15,371 bases of DNA from an uncultured Prevotellaceae bacterium (GTDB lineage Bacteria; Bacteroidota; Bacteroidia; Bacteroidales; Muribaculaceae), in the NCBI GenBank assembly GCA_905210415.1, contig CAJLWM010000051.1, positions 1 to 15,371 of the forward strand, in the 5' to 3' direction. The notes under the pieces were generated by a model. It was not told where the DNA came from and did no database searches. It worked only from the letters and a program-made list of their open reading frames with translations. This document shows positions 1 through 7,507 of this stretch, one piece after another; position 1 is the first letter of the stretch; the number at the start of each line of letters is the position of its first letter. Position numbers and translations under genes: made by a program.

Positions 1-9
1 GTTTTTCAT
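1..9 (-). CDS. Possible start of a gene running off the left edge
   Basis: Reading the minus strand, an ATG at positions 9-7 is followed by AAA AAC (Met-Lys-Asn), a common opening for Bacteroidetes signal peptides. A GGGG run lies about seven bases upstream. It would be the next gene after the EamA permease in the same direction, about 95 bases beyond that gene's stop. Only three codons are visible, so this is a guess from context and no function can be given. Confidence 0.22.
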
Positions 10-103
10 AGTTTTACCCCGAAATTCGTTGCACTTCTATTTGGACACTGCACGCCCTTAATGGATTGCCACGAGTGGCTTGAGGTTATAGAATGTGTTT
101 TGC

Positions 104-1135
104 TTACTTAGAGAAGAGGTGGATGTGTCGCAGAGGCGAAATCAGCTTGCGCGCGACAGCTGAAATATATCGGCTGCAGATGATGCTCACAACGCCCAAT
201 ATGATGAGCAGTATGCCCATGGCGATGTTTGATGTGAATGCCTCGTGGAAAATAGTTACGCCCACCACCACGGCAGTGATTGGCTCAAACGAACCCATGA
301 TGGCAGTAGGGGTAGAGCCGATAAGTTCGATAGAACGGGTCATAGTCACCAGTGAAATCATGGTTGGCACGATGGCAAGCATCATGGCGTAGCCGAAAGC
401 GTGAGCCGATGGCAAAATCATCAAGTGAAATTCGGGTGCGGTGAGAGAGTGCAGCGCTATGCACACGGCACAAATTGCCATCACATACATGTTGAGTATG
501 ATGGTAGGGATTTTTACCTTCCATCGGTTAAGTATCACGATATAAAGTGAATAAGCGAAAGCCGAAATCATCACGAATGTGCAGCCCACAGCGTTGAATC
601 CGCTCGACGACGAACCGCCATCGTTGAGCAAGCCGATTCCGCAGAGTGCCAGGGCGAGTGATGCCACGGTGATGATGGTGATGCGCTCGTGGAAGAAGGC
701 AGCCATGATCAGTGCCACAATGATTGGGTACACAAATAGCAAGGTTGAGGCAATGCCTGAATCCATATAGAGATAGCTGAAATATAGAGATAGCGCCGAG
801 ATTGCAAACATCACGCCAAGGATTGCGACCAACGCCCATGCGTTGTGCGAAATGCGCGATGCGAGGCCCTCCTTCACCGGGGTGCGATGCTTTGCGCAAT
901 GGCTAAGCAGAAATTGTTGCTTCAGACGCTCCTTCAAGCCCGAAGGATTGCCTTTAACTGCACGGAACAACAACATAATGGCAAACAATGCAATTGCCAG
1001 AGAAAATCTTGAAAATAAGATGGTATGTGTGTTCACGCCATCAGCGCCGAGTTGTAGTCCACCGAGTGGGTTAAGTCCGTAGCTAACAGCGGAAACAATA
1101 CCGTAGATGCTTCCTTTAACTTTATCGCTCATCAT
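104..1135 (-). CDS. EamA/DMT-family transporter, ten predicted membrane helices
   Basis: This is an inner-membrane permease of the drug/metabolite transporter superfamily (343 aa), with two EamA repeats of five helices each. The first repeat closes with a segment around residues 124-151 (DSGIASTLLF to FFHERIT). The second closes with the matching segment around 272-300 (GSTPTAIMGSFEP to IFHEAFT). That paired pattern, a helix after a small-residue/Pro motif ending in HE, is typical of EamA proteins. A hydrophilic stretch at about 61-97, rich in Lys, Arg and His, separates helices 2 and 3 and is longer than usual for the family. The C-terminal tail is basic, as expected for a cytoplasmic end. 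The start could be either of two adjacent ATGs (1135 or 1132). The gene diverges from the kinase operon. The substrate cannot be told from sequence; family members export metabolites, amino acids or drugs. Confidence 0.9.
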   Translation of the reverse strand: MMSDKVKGSIYGIVSAVSYGLNPLGGLQLGADGVNTHTILFSRFSLAIALFAIMLLFRAVKGNPSGLKERLKQQFLLSHCAKHRTPVKEGLASRISHNAWALVAILGVMFAISALSLYFSYLYMDSGIASTLLFVYPIIVALIMAAFFHERITIITVASLALALCGIGLLNDGGSSSSGFNAVGCTFVMISAFAYSLYIVILNRWKVKIPTIILNMYVMAICAVCIALHSLTAPEFHLMILPSAHAFGYAMMLAIVPTMISLVTMTRSIELIGSTPTAIMGSFEPITAVVVGVTIFHEAFTSNIAMGILLIILGVVSIICSRYISAVARKLISPLRHIHLFSK

Positions 1136-1158
1136 TTGTCTATTGAAAAATTCGGGTG

Positions 1159-1166
1159 CAAAGGTA
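1159..1166 (-). promoter_or_regulatory. Promoter -7 box for the EamA gene
   Basis: Read on the minus strand this is TACCTTTG, an exact match to the Bacteroidetes -7 pattern TAnnTTTG, 23 bases before the EamA start codon. The -33 region is weak (CTTT at about the right distance). The call rests on the -7 match and its position. Confidence 0.55.
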
Positions 1167-1199
1167 GCGAAAAAAAGCTGAATAAAGTAGCGTGTAATA

Positions 1200-1216
1200 C
1201 AATATGTTACATATTG
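1200..1216. promoter_or_regulatory. Perfect palindrome between divergent promoters, candidate operator
   Basis: CAATATGTTACATATTG has two perfect 8-base arms around one central base. It lies between the EamA -7 box (1159-1166, minus) and the kinase-operon promoter (1247-1278, plus), where one dimeric regulator could act on both directions. No regulator gene is adjacent. In an AT-rich spacer a palindrome of this kind could also arise by chance. Confidence 0.35.
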
Positions 1217-1246
1217 AAATAATAATGTGATAAAACAAAGCGTCGG

Positions 1247-1278
1247 TTTGGAAATATCAACAATAATTGTTAATTTAG
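1247..1278 (+). promoter_or_regulatory. Promoter of the two-kinase/PARP-like operon
   Basis: TTTG at 1247-1250 and TAATTTAG at 1271-1278 are separated by 20 bases, close to the Bacteroidetes TTTG / TAnnTTTG arrangement (one mismatch in the -7 box). Transcription would begin near 1285, leaving a leader of about 80 bases before the first kinase. No strong ribosome-binding site precedes that gene. Confidence 0.55.
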
Positions 1279-1366
1279 CAACGTGAAGGTGCTTTTAGCC
1301 AATGGCTGTTTGCCGCCTTAAACCTAAATAGCGACCGTAAAAATAAAGTGGCTTGGGTAAGTATTT

Positions 1367-3493
1367 ATGATAGACCTTAAAAGAATATTATCATACATAA
1401 TGTTGGTGGCGTTTTGTGCCACGGGATTTCTGCACGCCTATGGCAAAGGGGTTGCGGCCGATTTGCTATCGCCTGAGCAAATCTATCAACAACAATGTCA
1501 GAAAAAGCAAGGCACTATAGATAGCCTGGAGAAAAAGCTGAAAGGAAATATTACGCTGGAGGAACGTGCGCGACTGCTCACACAGTTGGCGTCGACATCG
1601 CTCAATATGCCGCAAGAGGAAAAATTTGTGCACCGTAGGCTCAAGGTTGCCACAGCGCTAAACGATGAGCGCGCTATTAAAGACTGCTATCTCACCCTTT
1701 GCCGAATATGCAATGATAAGGAAAACCTCAAGGGCGTGAAGTATTGGGTAAACCAAATGCGCAAGTATTCTACTGCCGACTACGACTCTTGCATGGTGAT
1801 TGCGCAAAGCTACGAAATCTCGGCAACGTATATCAACGATGATGTGCGTGGAGCATGGAATCTGCTACAGACGTTGAGAAAGAAGGTGAATGAAGCCAAC
1901 AGTGCCTTTGGCAAGGCTGTGTGCTCGTTGCTCGAAGCGCAGATATATTCGTTTGTGGGTAATGATGAGATGGCCGCCAAGTTGGTGGATGACTTCCTGC
2001 CTGTGCTCTCGCAGTCTGACGACCTTTCGATGGTGAACACCGCATTCGACTCCGCTGCGCTATATTGCCTGGTGGTGGGTGAGGTAGACACTGTGTTGGC
2101 GAGGCTCGACCAGTGGGAGAAAATAATGAATAATGATAAGCAAGCCTCCAAAGAAATCCGTGATGAGGCCAGATGGAGCATACAGTTAAACAACTCGATG
2201 TGCGGTGTGTTTAAGGATGATTGGCAGAAACTGCGCAATTCGCTGCGCAACATCTGGGATTGCGGCTATGTGCCTACCAAGAATGTGCTTGTGCAATATG
2301 TGATAATGCGATGCACAATTAATATGCTCGACGGCGATGTGAAGCGAATGGAGAAAGATGTGGCTTTCTTGCTGTCGCGCAAAGACCACTATCACCATCA
2401 ATATCTGTATATGCTCGCGAGAGTGTATGACGAAAACGGACGCACAAAAGAGGGCGCACAAACACTGAGAAAATCAGTGGACGTGCTCCGCGAGAATTTC
2501 AATAAGAACTTGATGCGCGAGATGGATCAATATGGGCAATTGTCGAAGCAGTTTAGCGAAGAAACTCAGATGGACGATGAGCGCCTACGCGATGCCAAGA
2601 CCCTGCATGTGGTGTTGATATTGATTTTGATAGAGTCGGTGATGGCTATTATCTTCCTGGTAGTGATATTATATCGCAATAAGCGAAAGAATAAACGTCT
2701 GCAGGCGCTTAACGCCGACTTGCAGCAAAAGCGCAAAGAGGTGGAGCAACTCAATGCTCACCTTGTGGAGGCTATCAGCGAAGAATCGCAGAGCAACCGT
2801 AAGAAAAACGAATTTATCGCAAACATCAGCCACGAGATACGCACCCCGCTCAATGCCATAGTGGGATTCAGCGAAATGCTCACTGCCGCTCTGGATGGTG
2901 ACGAAAATAGCGAAAATCAAGAATACACTTCGTTGATACGCACCAACAGCGACTTGATGCTGAAACTTGTAGACGACATTATCAATAAGCAGTCGGAAAC
3001 TGGGTCAGACATCAACCTTGAGCGGGTGGATGTGGTGCCATTGTGCCATCAGGTGCAATTGTCGCTCTCGGCGTTGCTCAAAGACGGCGTGGAAATGAAA
3101 TTCTATTGCGATGAGGAGACTGTGATGCTCGATACTGACCGATTCCGCTTGCAGCAATTGCTCACCAACTTGATTGGCAATGCGGTGAAGTTCACTGAGA
3201 AGGGGTATGTGCTGCTGTCGATAACCGCTGACGACCAGACGGTGACGTTTGCCGTAGAAGACACAGGCATCGGCATCGAACCGGGTAAGGAAGACACTAT
3301 CTTTGAGAAATTTGAGCGCGTGGCGAGCAATGTGCAGGGTTCTGGCCTTGGCTTGTATATCTGCAAATCAATAAGCCGTCATTTGGGCGGCAACCTCTAT
3401 GTGGATAAGACCTATCATGAAGGTGCACGGTTTGTGTTTAAGCATCCGATGGACCTGAAAGCGGTGTTTGAAGGAAAGGAGGTGACGGAATGA
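1367..3493 (+). CDS. TPR-containing membrane sensor histidine kinase (first of a tandem pair)
   Basis: A 708-residue sensor kinase. In order: a signal peptide (about 1-27); a large alpha-helical, TPR-like region predicted to be periplasmic (about 35-405); one membrane helix (about 413-436); a charged coiled coil (437-480); and the kinase core. The H-box NISHEIRTPLNAIVGF gives the phospho-accepting histidine as His489. The N-box (NLIGNAVKFT) has Asn601 and Asn605, the G1 box is EDTGIG at 631-636 and the G2 box is GSGLGL at 658-663, so the core looks catalytically complete. The usual ILDLSKIE-like stretch after the H-box helix is replaced by an IINKQSETGS sequence. There is no receiver or DNA-binding domain, so its partner regulator must lie elsewhere. 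The stop overlaps the next start (ATGA), so it is co-translated with the second kinase. The stimulus is unknown. Confidence 0.93.
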   Translation: MIDLKRILSYIMLVAFCATGFLHAYGKGVAADLLSPEQIYQQQCQKKQGTIDSLEKKLKGNITLEERARLLTQLASTSLNMPQEEKFVHRRLKVATALNDERAIKDCYLTLCRICNDKENLKGVKYWVNQMRKYSTADYDSCMVIAQSYEISATYINDDVRGAWNLLQTLRKKVNEANSAFGKAVCSLLEAQIYSFVGNDEMAAKLVDDFLPVLSQSDDLSMVNTAFDSAALYCLVVGEVDTVLARLDQWEKIMNNDKQASKEIRDEARWSIQLNNSMCGVFKDDWQKLRNSLRNIWDCGYVPTKNVLVQYVIMRCTINMLDGDVKRMEKDVAFLLSRKDHYHHQYLYMLARVYDENGRTKEGAQTLRKSVDVLRENFNKNLMREMDQYGQLSKQFSEETQMDDERLRDAKTLHVVLILILIESVMAIIFLVVILYRNKRKNKRLQALNADLQQKRKEVEQLNAHLVEAISEESQSNRKKNEFIANISHEIRTPLNAIVGFSEMLTAALDGDENSENQEYTSLIRTNSDLMLKLVDDIINKQSETGSDINLERVDVVPLCHQVQLSLSALLKDGVEMKFYCDEETVMLDTDRFRLQQLLTNLIGNAVKFTEKGYVLLSITADDQTVTFAVEDTGIGIEPGKEDTIFEKFERVASNVQGSGLGLYICKSISRHLGGNLYVDKTYHEGARFVFKHPMDLKAVFEGKEVTE

Positions 3494-5556
3494 AAACTCA
3501 TAGACTGACTGGCATGGCGCAGAGAGTGGCGTGTGTGGTGGTAGCCGTGATAATGGCTGCTGCGATGATGTGCTATGGCGAAAGTCGTGCTGATTCGTTG
3601 CTCGTTCAGCTCCGACACTCAAAAGACCATTCCGAGAAGATGCACATCTTGGAACGCCTTGCCGATATGGACTTTGGATTCTCGTCGGAATTGGATTATC
3701 TGAAGCAATTATACTCAATGACCCACGGCAACACCGATGAAGACCGCGTGTTCCGCTCGTTGGCAATCTCGCACATCTGCCGTTATTACTTCAATCTCGA
3801 TAGTTATGACAGCGTGATGGTGTGGGCAAAAAAGATAGATGGTGTGAAAATCACCCCAAAGGCTTATTCGCACTATTTCGACACAAAATACTATGAATGT
3901 TCGGCATACCTTGAAAAAGGCAATGTGGAGAAAGCCTTAGGTAAAGCGCTTGAGCTGCAGAAGCAAGCGCAAGCGATGCACAGCGAGGATGGCGAGGTGA
4001 CGTGCTATGAGATGCTTGGCGACGTCTACCTGAAAGCAAAGGTGTATAAGCAAGCCATCGACGCTTATGTGGCAGGATTTGAAATCTTGAAGAAGCAGGA
4101 TGTGCGCGCCACCTACCGATTCCAGTTGCTCACCATGATACTTGAGTGCAGCTATGATAGTGGCGACAAGGAGGTGTTCTCGCGTTACCTTAAGGAGATG
4201 AAGAGAGTGTTCAGCTATAGGGAGATTGATCGTGACCAAGGTTCGCTATATGATCGCTGTCTGAAGTTGTTCTATGCCTATTCGTTGATTGATGCAGTGA
4301 ATGAGAATAATCATGTGGCTGCCGACTATTTCTATGGAAAACTGAAAAACTGCGAAACTATTGAGGACTGGTTTGTGGAAGACCGCAGCACCAGCGCTAT
4401 TGCCGAGTATTTCACTATGAATGAACGCTATGAGGATGCGTTAGGACAGTTGTCGAAACTCGATAGTTCGGCGGTAGGCACACCGTATGAACTGAGCTAC
4501 AAGAAGGCGTCGCTATATGAGCGTATGCACAACTATCCTATGGCGTATGACTGTTTCGAGCAAGCCTACGACTCGCTTGAGACGGCATACAATCGCTCGA
4601 TGCTCAACGAGTTCAGTCAATTCCTGGAAATCTGCCATGAACAATATGCTAAACGCATGCAGAAGGAATATCAAGCCGAACGCCAGCAGAAAAAGATTAA
4701 GCTGTCGTTGGCGGCGCTTATCGTGTCGCTCGTGATACTTGTGCTTTTTGCTGTGCATGTGGGCCGAAGTAGTTTGCTCAAGAAGCGATTATTTAATTCG
4801 GAGCAGCGACTGCGTGCCGATGAGGCAGAGCTCTTGCAGCGTCAGAGCGTGTTGCGCGGGGCGCTTGAGCGACACCGGAGCAATGGTAGGATGAAGTCGA
4901 TGTTCCTCTCGCGCATGAGCCATGAGATACGCACTCCGCTCAATGCCATAGTGGGATTCAGTAATCTGCTTGTGGCAAATGCCGAAGTGTCGGACGAAAG
5001 CAATGAGTATGTGGATATTATCCGCGCCAATTCCGACTGGCTGATGGTGCTTATCAATAATATCCTCGACCTTGGGCGACTTGATGCTCAGCGCGTGGTG
5101 TTTAATTATGACAAATGCGACCTGATGGCGATACTCGACAATGCGCTTGCCGCCTATTCGGCGAGCGAGGTGCGCACAATAATACACTCGCCGCAGATGT
5201 ATATTGAGATAGAAACCGATGCTTTGCAGTTGGCTAAGGTGTTCGGCCATATCTACTCCAACGCCTATAAGTTCACCAAAGAGGGATTTGTGAAGACCGA
5301 GGTGGAATTGCGTGGCGACATGGTGGAGGTGCGCGTTGAAGATACCGGCATCGGTGTGCCTGTAGAAAAGCAGGGCCTAGTGTTTGAGCGATTCGAGAAG
5401 ATCGACCCGTTTGTGCCAGGCACAGGATTGGGATTGTCGATAAGCCGCGAGATTTTGCGTAATCTGGGCGGTATAATATATGCTGATAAGGATTACACCA
5501 ATGGCTTTGCCGTGGTGGTGATGTTGCCTATAAAGCACAAGCACGGGCAAATTTGA
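3490..5556 (+). CDS. TPR-containing membrane sensor histidine kinase (second of a tandem pair)
   Basis: A 688-residue kinase with the same layout as its upstream neighbour: N-terminal signal/hydrophobic segment (about 11-29), helical TPR-like periplasmic region (about 35-395, with repeats such as YLEKGNVEKAL and YLKAKVYKQAI near 140-190), membrane helix (about 404-424), coiled coil (425-470) and kinase core. His478 lies in RMSHEIRTPLNAIVGF. G1 is EDTGIG at 617-622 and G2 is GTGLGL at 644-649. In the N-box (HIYSNAYKFT) the first of the two usual Asn residues is His587, while Asn591 is kept, so ATP handling may differ from the first kinase. It lacks receiver and output domains. It overlaps the first kinase by four bases and abuts the PARP-like gene. 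The two kinases are probably old duplicates that may form heterodimers (inference). Confidence 0.93.
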   Translation: MKTHRLTGMAQRVACVVVAVIMAAAMMCYGESRADSLLVQLRHSKDHSEKMHILERLADMDFGFSSELDYLKQLYSMTHGNTDEDRVFRSLAISHICRYYFNLDSYDSVMVWAKKIDGVKITPKAYSHYFDTKYYECSAYLEKGNVEKALGKALELQKQAQAMHSEDGEVTCYEMLGDVYLKAKVYKQAIDAYVAGFEILKKQDVRATYRFQLLTMILECSYDSGDKEVFSRYLKEMKRVFSYREIDRDQGSLYDRCLKLFYAYSLIDAVNENNHVAADYFYGKLKNCETIEDWFVEDRSTSAIAEYFTMNERYEDALGQLSKLDSSAVGTPYELSYKKASLYERMHNYPMAYDCFEQAYDSLETAYNRSMLNEFSQFLEICHEQYAKRMQKEYQAERQQKKIKLSLAALIVSLVILVLFAVHVGRSSLLKKRLFNSEQRLRADEAELLQRQSVLRGALERHRSNGRMKSMFLSRMSHEIRTPLNAIVGFSNLLVANAEVSDESNEYVDIIRANSDWLMVLINNILDLGRLDAQRVVFNYDKCDLMAILDNALAAYSASEVRTIIHSPQMYIEIETDALQLAKVFGHIYSNAYKFTKEGFVKTEVELRGDMVEVRVEDTGIGVPVEKQGLVFERFEKIDPFVPGTGLGLSISREILRNLGGIIYADKDYTNGFAVVVMLPIKHKHGQI

Positions 5557-5588
5557 TGAATTTGATGCGCAGGAAGCGTGAGAGGAAT

Positions 5589-6944
5589 ATGACGAAACGA
5601 ATTATCGTAATTTTATTTATGACACTCAGTGTGGTGGCTTATGCTCAGGATACCATAAGTCTGCCAGCATGGTTCTATACTACCACGCAACTCAATCTGC
5701 GCCAAGGTCCGGGAACAAGTTATGCCAAGGTGACCTCTGCTGAAAAGAATGCCCGGTTGAAGGTGCTGTCGTTTGCCGACAACGGGTGGGCAGAGGTGGC
5801 TTACCTCGGTGGCAGCGTATATTGCTCACCAAAATATATTGAATATGATTGCCCGGTGGAGCCCGAGGTGGAGCCTGTGCATAGTGGTAGCAGTAAGGGC
5901 CTGCTTAGCACGCTGTTTGGTTGGGCGTGGAATTTATTGCTGCTCTCACTGGTGGTGGCATTGGTGCGCAAATTGCTAATATGGGGTGCTGGGCTCATCA
6001 GTGTGGTGGGCTATAAGGTGTATTGGTTTATCAGTCTGCCGTTTTACTTCCTGAATTGGCTTCAGCGCTATGCCTCAAAGCCATGGCGCCTGATGTATAA
6101 GTGGAATAGTGGCAACGATGCGCGAAACCGCCAGTTGCGCGAAGTGTATGAGTGGGTGAAGATACCGATTTACATAGTGCTCACTCCGCTGCGATTGGTC
6201 AATGCCGTGTATTACAATCTGGTGGTGCATTGCTTCTTTGAGGCGATGAACTATATGCTTGAGGTGCTCATACCCTCGCACGATAGAGAGGGAGCCGACG
6301 ACTTTTGGCGATGGGTGCTGTTCCTGCCTTGGAGAATATTGAAATATCCCGTATGGCATGGCACGCTCACCTATGTGGAGAGTGTGATATGGACGGTGAT
6401 AGACACCTTTATACCTGCGCTGACGCTCTATCACGGCACCTCGCCAGAGGCAAGCGAGTGCATCACGCAGAGTCGCGGACGTGTGGGCAATAATAGTTGG
6501 CGCACCGAGGTGTGGAATGTGGGAGCCGGCAATTTTGCTGGCAACGGCATATATTTTGCGCCAGAGCGCTCTACGGCGATGCACTATAGTTGCGGGTCGT
6601 TGATAGTGTGCCGGGTGAGTCTTGGTAGGGTTATCGACCTTGGACTTGCTCCATACAAGGTGTATAAAGAGTGCGGACATGCCAATGCCTTTGGCGCCAC
6701 GCGATATGGCCTGCAGAATGGCTACACCACGGGTGAATGGTGGCGAGGCGACTGCCGCTGGTGGGAATACTGCATGTATGATTGGAAAAACCGATATAAT
6801 CACTCTTGGCGCATACGCCCGATATTTGTGCTGTCAAACGACGATGAGATGTTGCAGCGCATTCCCGGCGGCATGCATCACTGGCTATTTCGCCGCATGG
6901 TGATAGGCGACATCTGGTATAGCCTGTCGTCGTTCTTTAAATAA
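5589..6944 (+). CDS. SH3b-domain membrane protein with C-terminal PARP-like ADP-ribosyltransferase domain
   Basis: From ATG 5589 the protein has 451 residues. Residues 1-19 form a signal peptide ending AYA-Q. Residues 28-86 form a bacterial SH3 domain (LNLRQGPGTSYAKV, then NGWAEVAYLGG). Residues 108-157 are strongly hydrophobic, and 190-280 are amphipathic and aromatic. The last about 170 residues resemble a PARP-type ADP-ribosyltransferase. LYHGT gives His282, GNGIYFAPERSTAMHY gives Tyr322, CRVSLGRVIDL (341-351) matches the next PARP strand, and EYCMYD at 393-398 matches the EYxVYD strand that carries the catalytic Glu, here Glu393. All three members of the H-Y-E triad can therefore be placed. 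If active it would use NAD+ to modify a target; NAD+ implies a cytoplasmic domain, with the SH3b outside. Alternative starts at 5553 (TTG) and 5556 (ATG) only lengthen the basic N-terminus; 5589 gives a standard signal peptide and has AGAGGA just before it, though very close. It is the last gene of the kinase operon. The PARP assignment is a by-eye reading. Confidence 0.78.
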   Translation: MTKRIIVILFMTLSVVAYAQDTISLPAWFYTTTQLNLRQGPGTSYAKVTSAEKNARLKVLSFADNGWAEVAYLGGSVYCSPKYIEYDCPVEPEVEPVHSGSSKGLLSTLFGWAWNLLLLSLVVALVRKLLIWGAGLISVVGYKVYWFISLPFYFLNWLQRYASKPWRLMYKWNSGNDARNRQLREVYEWVKIPIYIVLTPLRLVNAVYYNLVVHCFFEAMNYMLEVLIPSHDREGADDFWRWVLFLPWRILKYPVWHGTLTYVESVIWTVIDTFIPALTLYHGTSPEASECITQSRGRVGNNSWRTEVWNVGAGNFAGNGIYFAPERSTAMHYSCGSLIVCRVSLGRVIDLGLAPYKVYKECGHANAFGATRYGLQNGYTTGEWWRGDCRWWEYCMYDWKNRYNHSWRIRPIFVLSNDDEMLQRIPGGMHHWLFRRMVIGDIWYSLSSFFK

Positions 6945-6952
6945 AACTGTCG

Positions 6953-7333
6953 TTATTTGCTGGTGCGCGATTCTCGGTCGCGGATAATGTCGGCAAAGTT
7001 TTCTAATGACCAAGCAATCATCGGTTGGCACGCGTCCATAAACGATATGGCGCGTTGTGTGAGTTGATACTCGGTGTGTGGTGGCACTTCGGGGAATACT
7101 TCTCTCACGAGAAATCCGTCGGCCTCAAGGTTGCGCAGAGTGGTGGTGAGCATCTTCTGCGAGATGTCGGGGATTGACTTCTGCAATGCTGAGAAACGCA
7201 TTGGGCATGCGTGTTGAAGCAGCTCGTGCATCACGAGCATCGACCATTTGTCGCCCACACGCGCAATGATGTTGCGTATAGGGCAATTCGGAAATATGTT
7301 GCTTTTTAGCACTTCGGTTGAGGAGTTATTCAT
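6953..7333 (-). CDS. HxlR-family winged-helix transcriptional regulator
   Basis: A 126-residue protein with the HxlR signature throughout. CPIRNIIARVGDKWSMLVMHEL at 17-38 corresponds to the family's CPI...GGKW..LIL.EL segment. RFSALQKSIPDISQKMLTTTL at 46-66 is the recognition helix region, and LEADGFLVREVFPEVPPHTEYQLT at 69-92 is the wing. Such proteins bind DNA as dimers and often sense quinones, aldehydes or other electrophiles through a conserved N-terminal cysteine; Cys17 is in that position, with Cys43 and Cys102 besides. I chose ATG 7333. The upstream in-frame ATG at 7369 would add twelve residues not typical of the family and would place coding sequence over an inverted repeat likely to be regulatory. 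It lies downstream of the cupin gene on the same strand and converges on the PARP-like gene with only eight bases between stops. Confidence 0.9.
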   Translation of the reverse strand: MNNSSTEVLKSNIFPNCPIRNIIARVGDKWSMLVMHELLQHACPMRFSALQKSIPDISQKMLTTTLRNLEADGFLVREVFPEVPPHTEYQLTQRAISFMDACQPMIAWSLENFADIIRDRESRTSK

Positions 7334-7384
7334 ATAGAATAAAACGGAAAACGCTTGTGAATATTGCATTTCCCGTTTATTCTA
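7326..7384. promoter_or_regulatory. Repeated half-sites at the HxlR start, candidate autoregulatory operator
   Basis: The half-site TTATTC/GAATAA occurs three times: TTATTC at 7326-7331, GAATAA at 7337-7342 and TTATTC at 7377-7382. The first two form a 6-5-6 inverted repeat over the chosen start codon. A wider pair, TAGAATAAAACGG (7335-7347) against CCGTTTATTCTA (7373-7384), is inverted with one unpaired base. HxlR regulators commonly repress their own genes, so an operator here is plausible. Binding by this protein is inference. Confidence 0.4.
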
Positions 7385-7398
7385 TGGTTTTGGTTGAT

Positions 7399-7413
7399 TT
7401 GGGTTTAACCCAA
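7399..7413. repeat. Perfect 7-1-7 palindrome upstream of the HxlR gene
   Basis: TTGGGTTTAACCCAA has perfect arms around a single central T. It sits in the cupin-HxlR gap, overlapping the end of a short degenerate repeat (7410-7432). It could be a protein-binding site or part of that repeat. No function can be assigned. Confidence 0.35.
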
Positions 7414-7432
7414 TTCGAGCATTAGGGCTTGA
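7410..7432 (-). repeat. Short dispersed repeat core, copy C
   Basis: Read on the minus strand, TCAAGCCCTAATG followed by CTCGAATTGG matches the plus strand at about 12891-12914 (TCAAAGCCCTAATG then GCCGAATTGG) with two mismatches and one indel. It also resembles the inner part of the larger repeats at 7508-7605 and 15274-15371 (CCTAATG...CGATTTGGG). It is short, so relatedness is likely but not proven. Confidence 0.35.
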
Positions 7433-7507
7433 ATGTATTTCGGGATTTTAGAAGCGTAGATTTTGATTGATTTTTAATGAGTAATAGCCAGCTATTGCGA
7501 ATTAAAA

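Noticed and set aside
72..83. A small GCCAC/GTGGC hairpin downstream of the EamA gene as a terminator
   Set aside because: Four to five pairs only, with no following T tract on either strand.
4789..5250. A minus-strand frame inside the second kinase
   Set aside because: Antisense to the kinase core. The same kind of shadow appears opposite the first kinase, as expected from shared H-box sequence.
5553..5588. TTG 5553 or ATG 5556 as the start of the PARP-like gene
   Set aside because: These give a long basic extension before the signal peptide. ATG 5589 gives a standard signal peptide. The earlier starts remain possible because they abut the upstream stop.
7334..7369. A longer HxlR start at 7369
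   Set aside because: It adds twelve residues not typical of the family and covers an inverted repeat. ATG 7333 gives the usual distance to the conserved Cys-Pro-Ile.
7482..7495. AATAGCCAGCTATT palindrome upstream of repeat copy A
   Set aside because: Too short and with a two-base centre. It might mark an element boundary, but copy B's corresponding side is outside the window, so this cannot be tested here.
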